Source of the DNA: Aphrophora alni
Lineage: Eukaryota > Arthropoda > Insecta > Hemiptera > Aphrophoridae
Assembly: GCA_963513935.1 (NCBI GenBank)
Contig: OY740768.1
Span: 71,232,877-71,296,876 of the forward strand
Length of the DNA stretch: 64,000 nucleotides
Direction: 5' to 3'
Position numbers and translations under genes: made by a program. The notes beneath the pieces were generated by a model. That model saw only the letters and a list, made by a program, of their open reading frames with translations. It did not search any database and had not been told where the DNA came from. This document shows positions 37,485 to 46,534 of this stretch, one piece after another (positions within the stretch are counted from its first letter, which is position 1; each line of letters begins with the position of its first letter).

Positions 37485-37705
37485 TTATTTAGTATGGATG
37501 TGGAAGCCCTGAGGTATCTCAGATGGATCTACATATTTTTACATGTAGTCTCGGGGAAAATATCCCTTTCTCTCATCAGGTCTCTCTTGATCAACTCAAA
37601 CTTTTCCGAAGTTGATTCTATTGGAGTATAAGAGTGCGGAGTGTCTTTTATGTTCTTGTCTTCCTTTTTTAATAAGGCGATTGATACTGGTAGGTGGCTA
37701 AAGCC
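37485..37705 (+). repeat. Dispersed repeat family D, copy 2
   Basis: GGAAGCCCTGAGGTATCTCA, GATGGATCTACATATTTTTA, GTAGTCTCGGGGAAAATATC, CTCTCATCAGGTCTCTCTTG and TTCCGAAGTTGATTCTATTG. It is more complete than the copy at 11,085-11,290. Confidence 0.6.
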
Positions 37706-37709
37706 TTAA

Positions 37710-38164
37710 GAAAAAATTAAAGTTATTCATAAAAGCTTAAAATCATGAACTCCTGAATGGATAAATTAATTGGAGACTTAGGCAAAACCTGAATGGAATG
37801 TTATAAACATTTTAATATTTTTTACTAATGAGCATTAAATTAAATTTTTTGAGTACCTTTCATGTATACCGGTCTCATATTAAATGATAAAGGAAAGAAG
37901 TTCTTTACACTATAAGAACAAATAATCAGATATTAGGATTGTATAGAGAGAACGGAATTCAGATAAAGAGGGAGTAGAGTAATTAGATTTCGTGAGAGGA
38001 CTAGTATGGAATTCTTAGATGTCTCAGCAAAAATCTAATCAGATATTACTTCGTATTGAGTGAAACTTTAAAATATGATATAATTTTATGTGTTTAATAT
38101 TCTTGTTTTTATAATGATTTTGCTAAAAGTTCCTGCTACTTACAAAATTTATATTTATATAATT
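37710..38164. other. AT-rich stretch upstream of the LINE insertion
   Basis: No gene seen. Confidence 0.5.
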
Positions 38165-38178
38165 TGAATGGGGTATTA
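38165..38178 (+). repeat. Target-site duplication, left copy
   Basis: TGAATGGGGTATTA, identical to 40,954-40,967. It marks the 5' end of the LINE-derived insertion. Confidence 0.9.
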
Positions 38179-38267
38179 GTGGGGGTGAGCTGGTAGGTCC
38201 TCGTCCTGCCCCTGGATAGCTGTATTCGTCAAATACAGTGAACTGAACGCCAGCAGTAGCTGCTCTT

Positions 38268-38630
38268 TTGAGTACAGCCCTCTCAAACATCATGGCCAGT
38301 TATATTTCTAACAGTTCTTTTGAGAACTCAAGACAAGATTATAGGAAAAGTAATTGCAAACATCCAAATAGATTTAAGGTACATTTATGGTGTAGCCAAG
38401 ACAACCTTAAACAACTAAGGGCTCAACTAGATATTAACAAAAACCTAATAATGAGGGAGAGGCACGGGAAACTACACAAGTAAAGAAATTTGGTGCCCTA
38501 ACAGAGAAACTGCTGTGGAAATCTGTGAGACTGTCAAGGATAGGGCAAAAGAGAAACTCGGGTTCCATGTATCACTGGGAAAAGATGTACCCAAGGGAAA
38601 AATAAAAGGACAAGTCCAAACACTGACAAG
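38268..38630 (+). pseudogene. LINE ORF1 remnant
   Basis: An open frame from 38,268 (an in-frame ATG also at 38,292) runs 71 codons to a stop after MRERHGKLHK. The next 150 bp continue in another frame (ICETVKDRAKEKLGF) up to the endonuclease. It is rich in Ser, Lys, Asn and Gln like LINE ORF1 proteins, but no CCHC zinc knuckle is visible. It is much shorter than a typical ORF1, so it is probably internally deleted as well. Confidence 0.5.
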
Positions 38631-38635
38631 AATAC

Positions 38636-39310
38636 ACCTAACAACGGTCGAATTAACATCCAAAATTGGAATGCGAGATCTCTCAAGAATAAAGCTGAAG
38701 ACTTCAAACAAGAAATAAATAAAACAAAAGTGAAGGTGATGTGCATTCAGGAGACTTTCCTATCACGAGATGAAAAAAATGCATCCAAGGTTTCAAGGCT
38801 ATACTTTGCTTAGTCACTCCCGACAAAATAGAAGAGGGGGAGGAGTGGCTTTTCTTCTGCACGACTCATTGCCGACAAGCAACATAGCCAAGTTCTCAAC
38901 AATGCATATTATAGAAGCAATGGCTGTAGACATACAGGTACACAGGTCATGCAAGTTGACTATTGTGAATGTATACCTGGTCAAGGAATAACCCTGCAAC
39001 AATTCTACAGTATTAGATCTAAGACCAAAAATTACATAATTACTGGTGATTTCAATGCAAGACACCCAAGCTGGGACAATGACACCAATCCAAATGGCCA
39101 AGTGGTCTACTAATGGATACAAAATGAAAATATGACTTTGTGCAATGGAAGCGATCAACGGACCTACCAATTACCCAGCTATGGCTCACTTAGTACCCTG
39201 GACCTATCCATAGTGTCAGCAAATTTAACCCTGCATATAGAAAACTGGAGAGTAGGATACGGCCTGGGAAGCGATCATCTCCCAGTCCACTTTACACTGA
39301 GTTTTTCCGA
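38636..39310 (+). pseudogene. LINE endonuclease domain, frameshifted
   Basis: Pieces in three frames give the endonuclease motifs in order. These are NWNARSLKNKAEDF, CIQETFL (catalytic Glu) at about 38,745, RRGGGVAFLL at about 38,830, LTIVNVY at about 38,960, ITGDFNARHPSW (catalytic Asp and Asn) at about 39,040, and LGSDHLPVHF (SDH) at about 39,270. The catalytic residues themselves are preserved; at least three frameshifts and a stop (after GQVVY) break the frame. It would nick DNA at the target site in a working element. Confidence 0.85.
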
Positions 39311-39815
39311 GAAGATTGGGGAACAAAATCCAATACCACAAACCAAATATAAAATTAATAAGGGTAAGTGGGACACTTTCAGACAAAAATTAGACGAGCA
39401 TCTTTCCACCTACGACGACAGATTAACATACATAGAAAACGCTATCAGTCTGGCAGCTGAAGCTAGCACACCTAAAATCAGATACAGGAAGTCAAGTCTA
39501 GCAAACATCTGGTGGACTCCCACCCTTACGGAACTAAGGAGATATAGACAAAAAGCCAGAAGAAGATGGATGAAACAAAGAGATACAAGAGGTAGAGCTG
39601 AGTACAATCGTACCAACGCAATTTTTCGAAGAGAAGCGTTGATAGCAAAACGGTCCAGCTGGAGAGAGTTTGTCTCCTCTATCAACTCTAACAACACAGC
39701 ATCGGATGAATGGAAAAGTTTTAAGAGAATTGAGAGACAGAATATCAAAACAAACAACCACATCAAAGACAAGAACGATAGGATTTTGACATAAGGAAAA
39801 GACATAGTTAACTTA
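39310..39815 (+). pseudogene. LINE linker region, ends where RT should begin
   Basis: Part of a 220-codon open frame (39,132-39,794) covering the endonuclease end and the linker: WWTPTLTELRRYRQKARRRW, YNRTNAIFRREALI, WREFVSSINSN. This matches the WW...LxxLRR linker of RNase H-bearing LINEs. The frame ends with KNDRILT and a stop; the next codons (GKDIVNLL) would normally lead into RT motif 0. Instead, at about 39,820 the sequence jumps to post-RT coding sequence. Confidence 0.8.
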
Positions 39816-39824
39816 CTTAATATA

Positions 39825-40450
39825 CGAGCATTGGAAATTGAGCTCAATGTGGAACCTCTGGAAGTATACATTCAGAAAGTAGTCAGGCACAAGTTTCTTC
39901 ACATATCTGCGGACCCTACATCATTTCCAGCCCTCAGACCATACCCACAAAAGGCTCATCACAAGTCTTCCTTTAATTACCGGACAACAATTGTGATGAT
40001 AAACGCATCGGACATGACCTCAGTGCCCTACCTTACTGTCAACTGCATCCCACAATGGAACTTTCAACCACCAAAAATGGAATTAGACCCCCCTGGACTG
40101 ACATCTAAAAACGACCTTGTAGAAATGCGAATTATTGCCGCCCTTGAAGTTTTACACTCAAGATATGAAAGTCACTATAGGATTTACACTCATGGGTCAT
40201 TGAACTCCACAGAATAAAAATCTGGACCCATTTACTTTACGGAATATTCAGGCGAGTCCTTCTTTGTCCTAGCGAATTCAAGCTCCAGTACCGACACTGA
40301 ACTACTGGCCATCAACGCGGCGGTTGTCCATTGCATAACTGTAAAAAGCAAAAAGATATGCATACTCAGCGACTCAAAAAGTGCATTACAACTCCTCCAA
40401 CAGTATAGGCCCTCAAATTACTACCCCAGAGTCGAAGAGATTTTAGAACT
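39825..40450 (+). pseudogene. LINE post-RT region and RNase H, inactivated
   Basis: It starts with the post-RT block VEPLEVYIQKVVRHKFLHIS and DPTSFPALRPYP. RNase H follows: IYTHGS at 40,182-40,199 has His in place of the first catalytic Asp, with a stop five codons later. After that a second frame has TELLAINAAV (catalytic Glu, about 40,297) and CILSDSKSALQLL (second catalytic Asp, about 40,365). The His/Asp-bearing C-terminal part (normally xPSHxGIxGNExAD) is cut off after a CIPYH remnant near 40,470. So RNase H is dead on three counts. Confidence 0.85.
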
Positions 40451-40469
40451 CCTGAATCAGCCACCAATA

Positions 40470-40920
40470 TGCATCCCATACCATCTAAAGAACTACCTCT
40501 TGCAGGCTGCATGGCTGCATCTCACAGAATCCTGAGACACAGGTGGATGGAGCAGTGGAAGGATGAACCGACGGGTCGCCATCTATACGGACTCTTCAAA
40601 GAACCAAACAACACTGTCATCTACAAGAACTTGCTCAGTCCCTGTCAACATTCACCTCAAGAGCTAGAACAGGACATATTGTAACAAAGTCCCATCTTTT
40701 TCGTTTCCCACTTGCTGAGTCGCACCTGTGTCTTGTATGTCAGATAGAAGAAGAAACCCTACAACACATTCTCCTTGATTGTATCATCAGATCGGATGTC
40801 AGAGATGAGCTGAGGAGAAGACTCCACACTAATTGCACTCTTGGACGAATTCTGACTAATCCCACATACTGGAGACTGGCTAGCTATTTGTATGAGACAC
40901 ACCGTGCGATCGGCATTACC
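40470..40920 (+). pseudogene. LINE C-terminal tail with zinc motif
   Basis: One frame has HRWMEQWKDEPTGRHLYGLF, the WxxxW block that follows RNase H. Another has RARTGHIVTKSHLFRF and then CLVCQIEEETLQHILLDC at 40,728-40,784, the C-x2-C...H...C zinc-binding motif usual at the C terminus of I- and R1-like LINE ORF2. A frameshift separates the two. The frame closes at about 40,923, just before the 3' repeat. Confidence 0.8.
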
Positions 40921-40953
40921 TGAGGCTGAATAACCGCACCATGAAGATGAAGA

Positions 40954-40967
40954 TGAATGGGGTATTA
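40954..40967 (+). repeat. Target-site duplication, right copy
   Basis: TGAATGGGGTATTA follows the ATGAAGATGAAGA 3' tail and is identical to 38,165-38,178. Confidence 0.9.
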
Positions 40968-41079
40968 TCAATATAATAAATATATTATGTTAAATTATTC
41001 TATGTATTGTAAACAAACGAAACACCCAATATTATAAAAGAATACTTACGGGTTAATCGTTTTGTTGGCATTTAATACT

Positions 41080-41965
41080 TGATTGTTGTCACTAAAAACA
41101 ATATTGCTGTTGACATTTATAAGAGAATTATAGAGGTTTATGGACCAGACATTACAGTATTAGTAAAGATAGGAAATCCTGTTGTTTATTGATAAATGGA
41201 CGGATGAATGTTCATGAAGAAGATAGTAGTGATCACCCAACAGTAAAGACAAACGGTTTAATGAAACAAATGGAAGTAAAATCTGTAATTTATAGTTGAA
41301 GAATTGTCTTTCTATTTCTTAATGTTTCACAATAAGTTATTTTTGACACTGTGGTAGATAATAGTCATTACAACAAATTAATTGTAGATTGGTTCAAAAA
41401 ATGTTAACGGAAACATACAAAAACGTATTTTGATTTTTTTGGGCATTTTGTAAAGTGGGTGGCCTTTTCGAACACATTATCAATGGAGATAAAACTGAAA
41501 AGTTCTGAACATAAATATCGAATCAAAACAGCAGATAATGGAATTGCGAAAATCGTCATTTCCGAAAGCAAAAATGTTTATAAAAAATGTCATTACGACT
41601 GATTTTTTTTTTTATACCAAGAAAATCATCTTGTTGATTGATTTTATGGAATTGTGGAACAACTGTTAATGTTGATGCATACTGTGAAACCCTGCTGAAA
41701 ATTATGAGCGAAAAAGTCATGAATTGTTATTTATTGAGATTGTGGTTTTTCATGACAACATTCGACCTCACACTGAAGGTCAAACTGTTAAATTATTGAA
41801 ATTTGTTTGGGAAATATTCAATCACCCGAAATCCTGATCTCATACCAAGTGATTGCTACTTCAAGAAACTACCAGTGTAATAAAGAAGCGGTTGAACGAA
41901 TATCAAAAATGAAGGGAAGTTAATGGTGATTATGTTAAAAAATAAGAAGATTTGTAAATATTTTC
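41080..41965 (+). pseudogene. Decayed mariner transposase
   Basis: Plus-strand fragments in several frames match mariner transposases. IEVYGPDI and an N-terminal HTH remnant lie at about 41,130-41,200, and a GR-NVHEED-S--P block at about 41,200-41,230. HIINGD at about 41,475 is the first catalytic Asp region. LIDFMEL is at about 41,640, VVFHDNIRPHT at about 41,745 (second catalytic Asp followed by Asn), and NPDLIPSDCYF at about 41,845 (third catalytic Asp). IKKRLNEYQK follows at about 41,885. The three Asp positions can still be found, but stops and frameshifts are frequent. I see no clear terminal inverted repeats. It begins only about 110 bp after the LINE insertion. Confidence 0.85.
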
Positions 41966-42060
41966 ACAACATTAAATTATTGTTATCTTTAATGTGTTCT
42001 TTTTATTTTAAAATGGACAGAACTTCAAAAAATATGCCTCATATTGTAGATTCTAGATTT

Positions 42061-42137
42061 CAAATTTAACATTCGGTAAAATTATTGTTTAATAAATTTA
42101 ATGAAACTCAAATTTAACATTCGGTAAATTTATTGAT
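42061..42137. repeat. 48-bp direct duplication
   Basis: CAAATTTAACATTCGGTAAA occurs at 42,061 and again at 42,109, with the intervening sequence partly repeated. It lies in the possible 3' UTR of the exon at 42.24 kb. Confidence 0.8.
42129..42134 (-). promoter_or_regulatory. Possible polyadenylation signal
   Basis: AATAAA on the minus strand about 105 nt below the stop codon of the candidate exon. AATAAA is frequent by chance in such AT-rich DNA. Confidence 0.3.
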
Positions 42138-42239
42138 TCTTAGATTTGATGAAAATGTTACAGGTAGACCAAAACAAACAGCTAGAAACATTTTAATCAT
42201 TTTAAATAAATAAGAAAAAAAAAATTTTCATATTATTAT

Positions 42240-42531
42240 TTACTTATTTGGAATAATAGGATTATAAACAGATATTCTATTAATAAAGCCTAGTGATTTA
42301 TTATACTTCTCTAAATCATCCGAAGAAGGACGTTTTTTATTCTGCCTTCTAGGTACAAGTGTATTTGCTTCCTCTTCAATTTGTTCTTCTAGAGCCCTTA
42401 ACATGTCGTCTCTAACTGTCACCAAATTTACATTTTCCTTTTTACTTATCCAAGAACGTCTACCATGAATCAATATATTAAATTGTTTTGGATCTGATAT
42501 GGATGAGCTGGTCGTTTGTAGATCGTCATCC
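42240..42531 (-). CDS. Candidate 3'-terminal coding exon of an unrecognised gene
   Basis: The open frame runs on the minus strand to a TAA at 42,240-42,242. A good splice acceptor (T-rich tract, then TTACAG) ends at 42,532, so I start the exon at 42,531. The open frame itself extends to 42,572 with an ATG, but that part would be intron. The peptide of about 97 residues is hydrophilic and charged. It contains TTSSSISDPKQFNILIHGRR, a Glu-rich helix-like segment (DDMLRALEEQIEEEAN), a basic stretch (VPRRQNKKRPSSDD) and ends NPIIPNK. The GRR and RR/KK sites might be prohormone cleavage sites, but I recognise no peptide family. No upstream exon was found in the window. It is unlike the transposon relics around it, having an unbroken frame and non-transposon composition. 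Confidence 0.45.
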
Positions 42532-42599
42532 CTGTAACCTTTAAAAAAATCAAATAATATCCAAAAATACATTGCAAAACTTTTCTATACACCCTCAGA

Positions 42600-44085
42600 A
42601 AATAAACAACCTAATACTGAAAATAAAATAAAATAAAATCACATATTTCCCTGTCTGTTTTAACATTGTTTTCTCATTCACAGTATATTAAACCTATGAG
42701 AGGTGTTTGATAAGTTCAAATCAGAAGTTTCATTTAAGTTTTGATTTTTGCCATGTTTATGCAATGACACAAATTTTCCAATACTGTACATCTGTCTGCT
42801 ACAAAAATATACGAAAGTTTTAGTGTGTATAATGATTCTGAAGTTGATTTACTGAAATAGTAAAACGGGAAAGGAGTGATGGGTGGATGGGGGTAATAGT
42901 ACTTAAAAACGCGTATCCCCACATTTTAACCTATTTCTTACTACGTATTACATAGCAACATTTGGTTTGTTTTCAATCAAATCATTTACACATATTTAGG
43001 TCAGTCTTTATAGAGATTTTGTATATTCTTCATAAGTTCGTGTCGTTTCACACAACGTTTAGAACTTAGGCTATATGTACATGTGTTTATTACGAAACTA
43101 TTAATTGAACAAATGTCCCAATCGTTATGAATTAATTTAGGAATGAGTTACTATGGCGAACGATGTATGTACAATGTTTTTGATTACTTATAATAAAATG
43201 TAAACCTAAACCTAAATTTGATTAAAAACTGACACTTCTTAATCTATGCATATTGTTGTGTGTTGTGTTGAATGATAGGCCGAGTAACCCACATTGGGTT
43301 GACAAGTACGATTTATTGAATGTATTATTATTTTCACAAGAACAAGTTGTACTGTTTAAAGAACCGCTTAAAAATAGAGAAAAAAATGTATTCTCAACGT
43401 TTCTTATTTATAGTTCTTCTTCTCCCTGTGTCAAAACTTGTGTGAACTAGCTTAACAAGACATTATAAACTATTAAAAATAACAATTAATAGCAATAAAG
43501 GAGAGACAATTATTTCTTACATTAATTTTCTACTCCTCAGATTTCAAACTCACTTTGTTTCTTGAAACAGCATAATAAACAGGACATCGTGTGGTTTAAA
43601 AAATTTTAATTTTTTGATGAACCTAAATACAAGGAAATAAATTGTAATACATTAAGGGTGTTTACAAATAAAACTAAATTATGTATAGTTTTTAACTGAA
43701 TTTTTAGTATGATATACACATTTACTTGGAAATAAAAAGTCACGTCCTTGTTAACTTCACACATCAAAAACAGACGTTAAAATTAAAAAAAAAAGAAATG
43801 TTTAGAAAAACTTGAGCTTTCGAGCAGTTCTGAATTGGTTTACATAACCTAGGAGATTAATTTTTTTTTTTATCTCTATATTACAAGGAATTTATATTGG
43901 ATTTCAATCAAAATTGACGCTGAGTCCAATTTTACCCAGTTTATTAATTGAATATGATTGTTAATAATTGTTGAAAATTTTCAAAATGGTTACTATTTAA
44001 AACATGTTTATGGTAATTAATTCTTATAAAATAAACCTATAATATCTCATTTTGCGCAATTTAATATGACAAATTAATTAAAAGA
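42600..44085. other. AT-rich stretch, no gene recognised
   Basis: If the exon at 42.24 kb is real, this would be its last intron. Minus-strand frame 42,734-42,922 and plus-strand frame 43,253-43,450 show no domain. Confidence 0.45.
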
Positions 44086-44089
44086 CAAA

Positions 44090-44520
44090 TACTATCGAAC
44101 CTTTACAGCAGATGTTAACAATTTCTTCTTCTGTTGTTCTACATCCGAAGAGGATGTAAATAGCTTTATTATCGGTTTATCTTGTGATAAACTTCCAGGA
44201 ATCGATGGGATTTATAAATATACCTTTTAATTTATCAGTGATAATGCCATTCTTTCGAATTTGAGTTTTTCCTTACTCATTAAAGTTACCAAAGTAATTC
44301 GACTTTTGCCTGTGTTATCTAAAATCATCGAAGTAAAGAATAAAAAAACTCGTTTGCCAAAATCTTGCGTGCAAATGATTTATTGTGGAGTAATCAGTTT
44401 GGGTTTATTGCTAGTAAATCTATGGAGAGTTGTGTTACATATAATAATGCTTGGTTACACACTGCTGCTCAAAAGCCAAGAGCTTACCAAATCATATTGT
44501 TGAGAACAAATGGATAATTC
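44090..44520 (+). pseudogene. LINE reverse transcriptase fragment (Jockey/CR1-like)
   Basis: Plus-strand pieces: a TSEEDVNSFIIGL block, then LPGIDGI at 44,191-44,212 (RT block xxPGxDGI), LLPVLSKIIE at 44,302-44,331 and NQFGF at 44,390-44,405 (RT block QFGFR). These are the first RT motifs in the right order. The NYRPIS stretch between AKVIPL and LLPVLSKIIE is missing (the text jumps from KVIR to LLPVL), so there is a short internal deletion as well as a frameshift. The catalytic FADD part is absent. It is a short dead fragment. Confidence 0.75.
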
Positions 44521-44524
44521 CTCT

Positions 44525-46125
44525 ACAACTCACACCTAGCTCATGGGACAATGTATAGTTGTATTTAAAACAGATCCTAGCCATTCAACACTATAATGAT
44601 GTTGCCAAAAGAGTTCCAACATTAGCTGTATTAACAGACAGTATTATTCTATAAAGAGGGTATTAATAAATTGGTGCCATCCTACAATAAATGACTTATA
44701 ATTGGTAAATATCTTACGAAAAATAAAATAAGATATGGTAATCGAATCTCAAATTTAGTAATAAAATTGTTTAAAATAAGTAATATGTCATTATTGTTTA
44801 GTAGCTTAACTTTTCAAACTACTATATAGGAAGTTTATCAAAAAAACCCACTAAAAATTTTTTTTAAGTTGAAAACCTCCATATTTGGGTTTATATCCAA
44901 GGGGTCACACAATTACTGAAAATAATTTTCTACAGAATATATATATATTATTCGGTTGAATTTCACTATTTAAGAGTTTTCTATGTCAGTGAGGAGTAAC
45001 AAAATTTACTTATCTGGGAAGAAATTTAAAAAAAAACGATATTGTGTGTGTGAATCTATTTTAATAAAATGTCTAAAAGGTTTGACTAATTAATGCCAGT
45101 AATGTTCCATTCCATAATATCAATGAATGATGAATCTAGCTAAAACACCAGACATACTGAATAATAAGGATATACAATACTTTTCATTTTAAAGGATTTA
45201 AATGTCCATTGCTATCAAACACCTATATATGGAATACATCCTCTGTAAATGTGTTGTCCCTCTGTAGGTTACTCATCTTGAGAAGATGTTGACTAAAATG
45301 TTTGCCTCAGACTTTGGATTTTACAACCATGTTGGAATTCAATTGTACAGTATAAAATTATGCGTTGTTTATTGAAAGTATTAATTTATTCATACATATT
45401 ATTTTTTAAACGAAAACGGAACGTGATGAAAGTTTCCAGTTTGTTGCCTGGAAACAGAATGTAATCACATTGTTAATTATGTAAAACATGTATTTTTTGT
45501 AAAATATAAATTTAACTGTACTCAATGTTTTTTTAACTTACATGCTTAATGATATTGGTTTGAGCAAACAGTTATAAATTTTTACTTTTTATTATGTATC
45601 TAGTATAGAGCAGTGCAAAGAAAATTATATATTAAGTGAAGAAGTTTTTTTAACTCAAAAACTGGTAACGGTTTGTGATTAAAAGGTAAGATGTCATATT
45701 TAAATAAATTAAATAAAATCATTAATAAGAATTGTTATTTGAAAATACTATTTTGAATTAATATCAACAAAATGAATACTGAAATCTCATCTATTGATTT
45801 ATAAAATTTTCAATAAAATTGGAAAAATGTTTCTCTCGCAATTATTATTATCTATCAATTTATTAAGAAAGCCAAAATTAGTCACAATTGTGACTTTATA
45901 AATTTTAAGGGTGTAGATTTCCTAAGACCACATAAATACATTTTCAATCACATTAATTAATCTATCATATTAACATTCAACATATGCAGTTATATTCGTG
46001 AATAATTTTATTCGTAATAATATTTTAGTATTAAAAAAAAAATCCATTTTTTAAATAACTCGAATTTTTGAAAAAACTATCAAGAAAGAAAATTTTGTTT
46101 TGTAAAATCGAATATTACAATTTCT
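44525..46125. other. AT-rich stretch, no gene recognised
   Basis: A short coding-like piece (IQHYNDVAKRVPTLAVLTDS in shifting frames, about 44,575-44,650) follows the RT fragment but I cannot place it. 45,230-45,350 is slightly GC-richer. Confidence 0.4.
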
Positions 46126-46129
46126 TTCC

Positions 46130-46395
46130 AGCTTCGTCAACAGTTAGAGTTTTGTGAAGTAATCAGACGGTTCTACAATATGGTTCGTCGCCTAAGGTGA
46201 TATCTGTGTTAATAGATAAAATGTAGGTAGATGAAATTTGTACAGTCAACAGTTGTAAAGCTAATATGGAGAAATGTACATAGCGGAAATACAGACAACG
46301 GAAAAGCCGATAAGTTAGCAACGAATGGATTAACTACTATTTTTATATGTTTTGAGCCTACACTGGCTATTTCAAGACAAACAGGTGGGGACATT
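46130..46395 (+). pseudogene. LINE RNase H fragment
   Basis: The plus strand reads an SSSTVRVL-SNQTV block (counterpart of the SDSxxAxxAL helix), then VKLIWRNVHSGNTDNGKADK and LATNGLTTIFICFEPTLAIS. This is the second half of a LINE RNase H (WVPGHSGIxGNExADxLA, then a GPEPxLxIS tail as in Jockey-type elements). The GH of the motif is changed (WRNVHSG) and several stops lie upstream. It may belong to the same family as the RT fragment at 44.1 kb, both on the plus strand. Confidence 0.7.
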
Positions 46396-46403
46396 GACAA
46401 AAA

Positions 46404-46437
46404 GAATTGTGGTATTGGACACCCAATACCACAATTC
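46404..46437. repeat. Perfect palindrome, 15-bp arms and 4-nt loop
   Basis: GAATTGTGGTATTGG at 46,404-46,418 is the exact reverse complement of 46,423-46,437, with loop ACAC. Confidence 0.95.
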
Positions 46438-46529
46438 AATAAAACAAGATTGATTTCCTTATATAAATATCAGTAACATAGTTAACATACTCAGAGGTAT
46501 TTAATCTTGTTTTATTGAAATGTGGTATT
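46425..46529. repeat. Inverted repeat of 29 bp sharing an arm with the palindrome
   Basis: AATACCACAATTCAATAAAA (46,425-46,444, continuing CAAGATTGA) is repeated in reverse complement at 46,501-46,529 with 27 of 29 matches; the spacer is about 47 bp. It could be a 105-bp MITE, or the product of a palindrome-mediated rearrangement, because the middle arm pairs with both neighbours. Confidence 0.85.
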
Positions 46530-46534
46530 GATTG

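Larger units (their letters stand above)
38179..40953 (+). mobile_element. RT-deleted LINE (I/LOA-like, RNase H-bearing), full insertion
   Basis: A 2,775-bp insertion bounded by identical 14-bp duplications. In order: GC-rich 5' leader (38,179-38,290), remnant of ORF1, apurinic-type endonuclease, linker with WW motif, then directly the region that normally follows the reverse transcriptase, RNase H, and a C-terminal zinc motif. The 3' end is an (ATGAAG)-like repeat. LINEs with endonuclease, RT and RNase H belong to the I/LOA/R1 groups. Here the whole RT (normally over 1 kb) is absent, and frameshifts and stops break the rest. The intact duplications show the element ended up as one unit at this site. 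Whether RT was lost before or after insertion is not decidable here. GC content is clearly above the surroundings. Confidence 0.9.

Noticed and set aside
38814..39170. 118-codon minus-strand frame
   Set aside because: Antisense shadow of the LINE endonuclease.
39410..39871. 153-codon minus-strand frame in the LINE
   Set aside because: Antisense shadow of the endonuclease/linker coding frame; hydrophobic because it is complementary to Lys/Arg-rich codons.
46209..46439. 76-codon minus-strand frame
   Set aside because: Antisense of the RNase H fragment and the palindrome.
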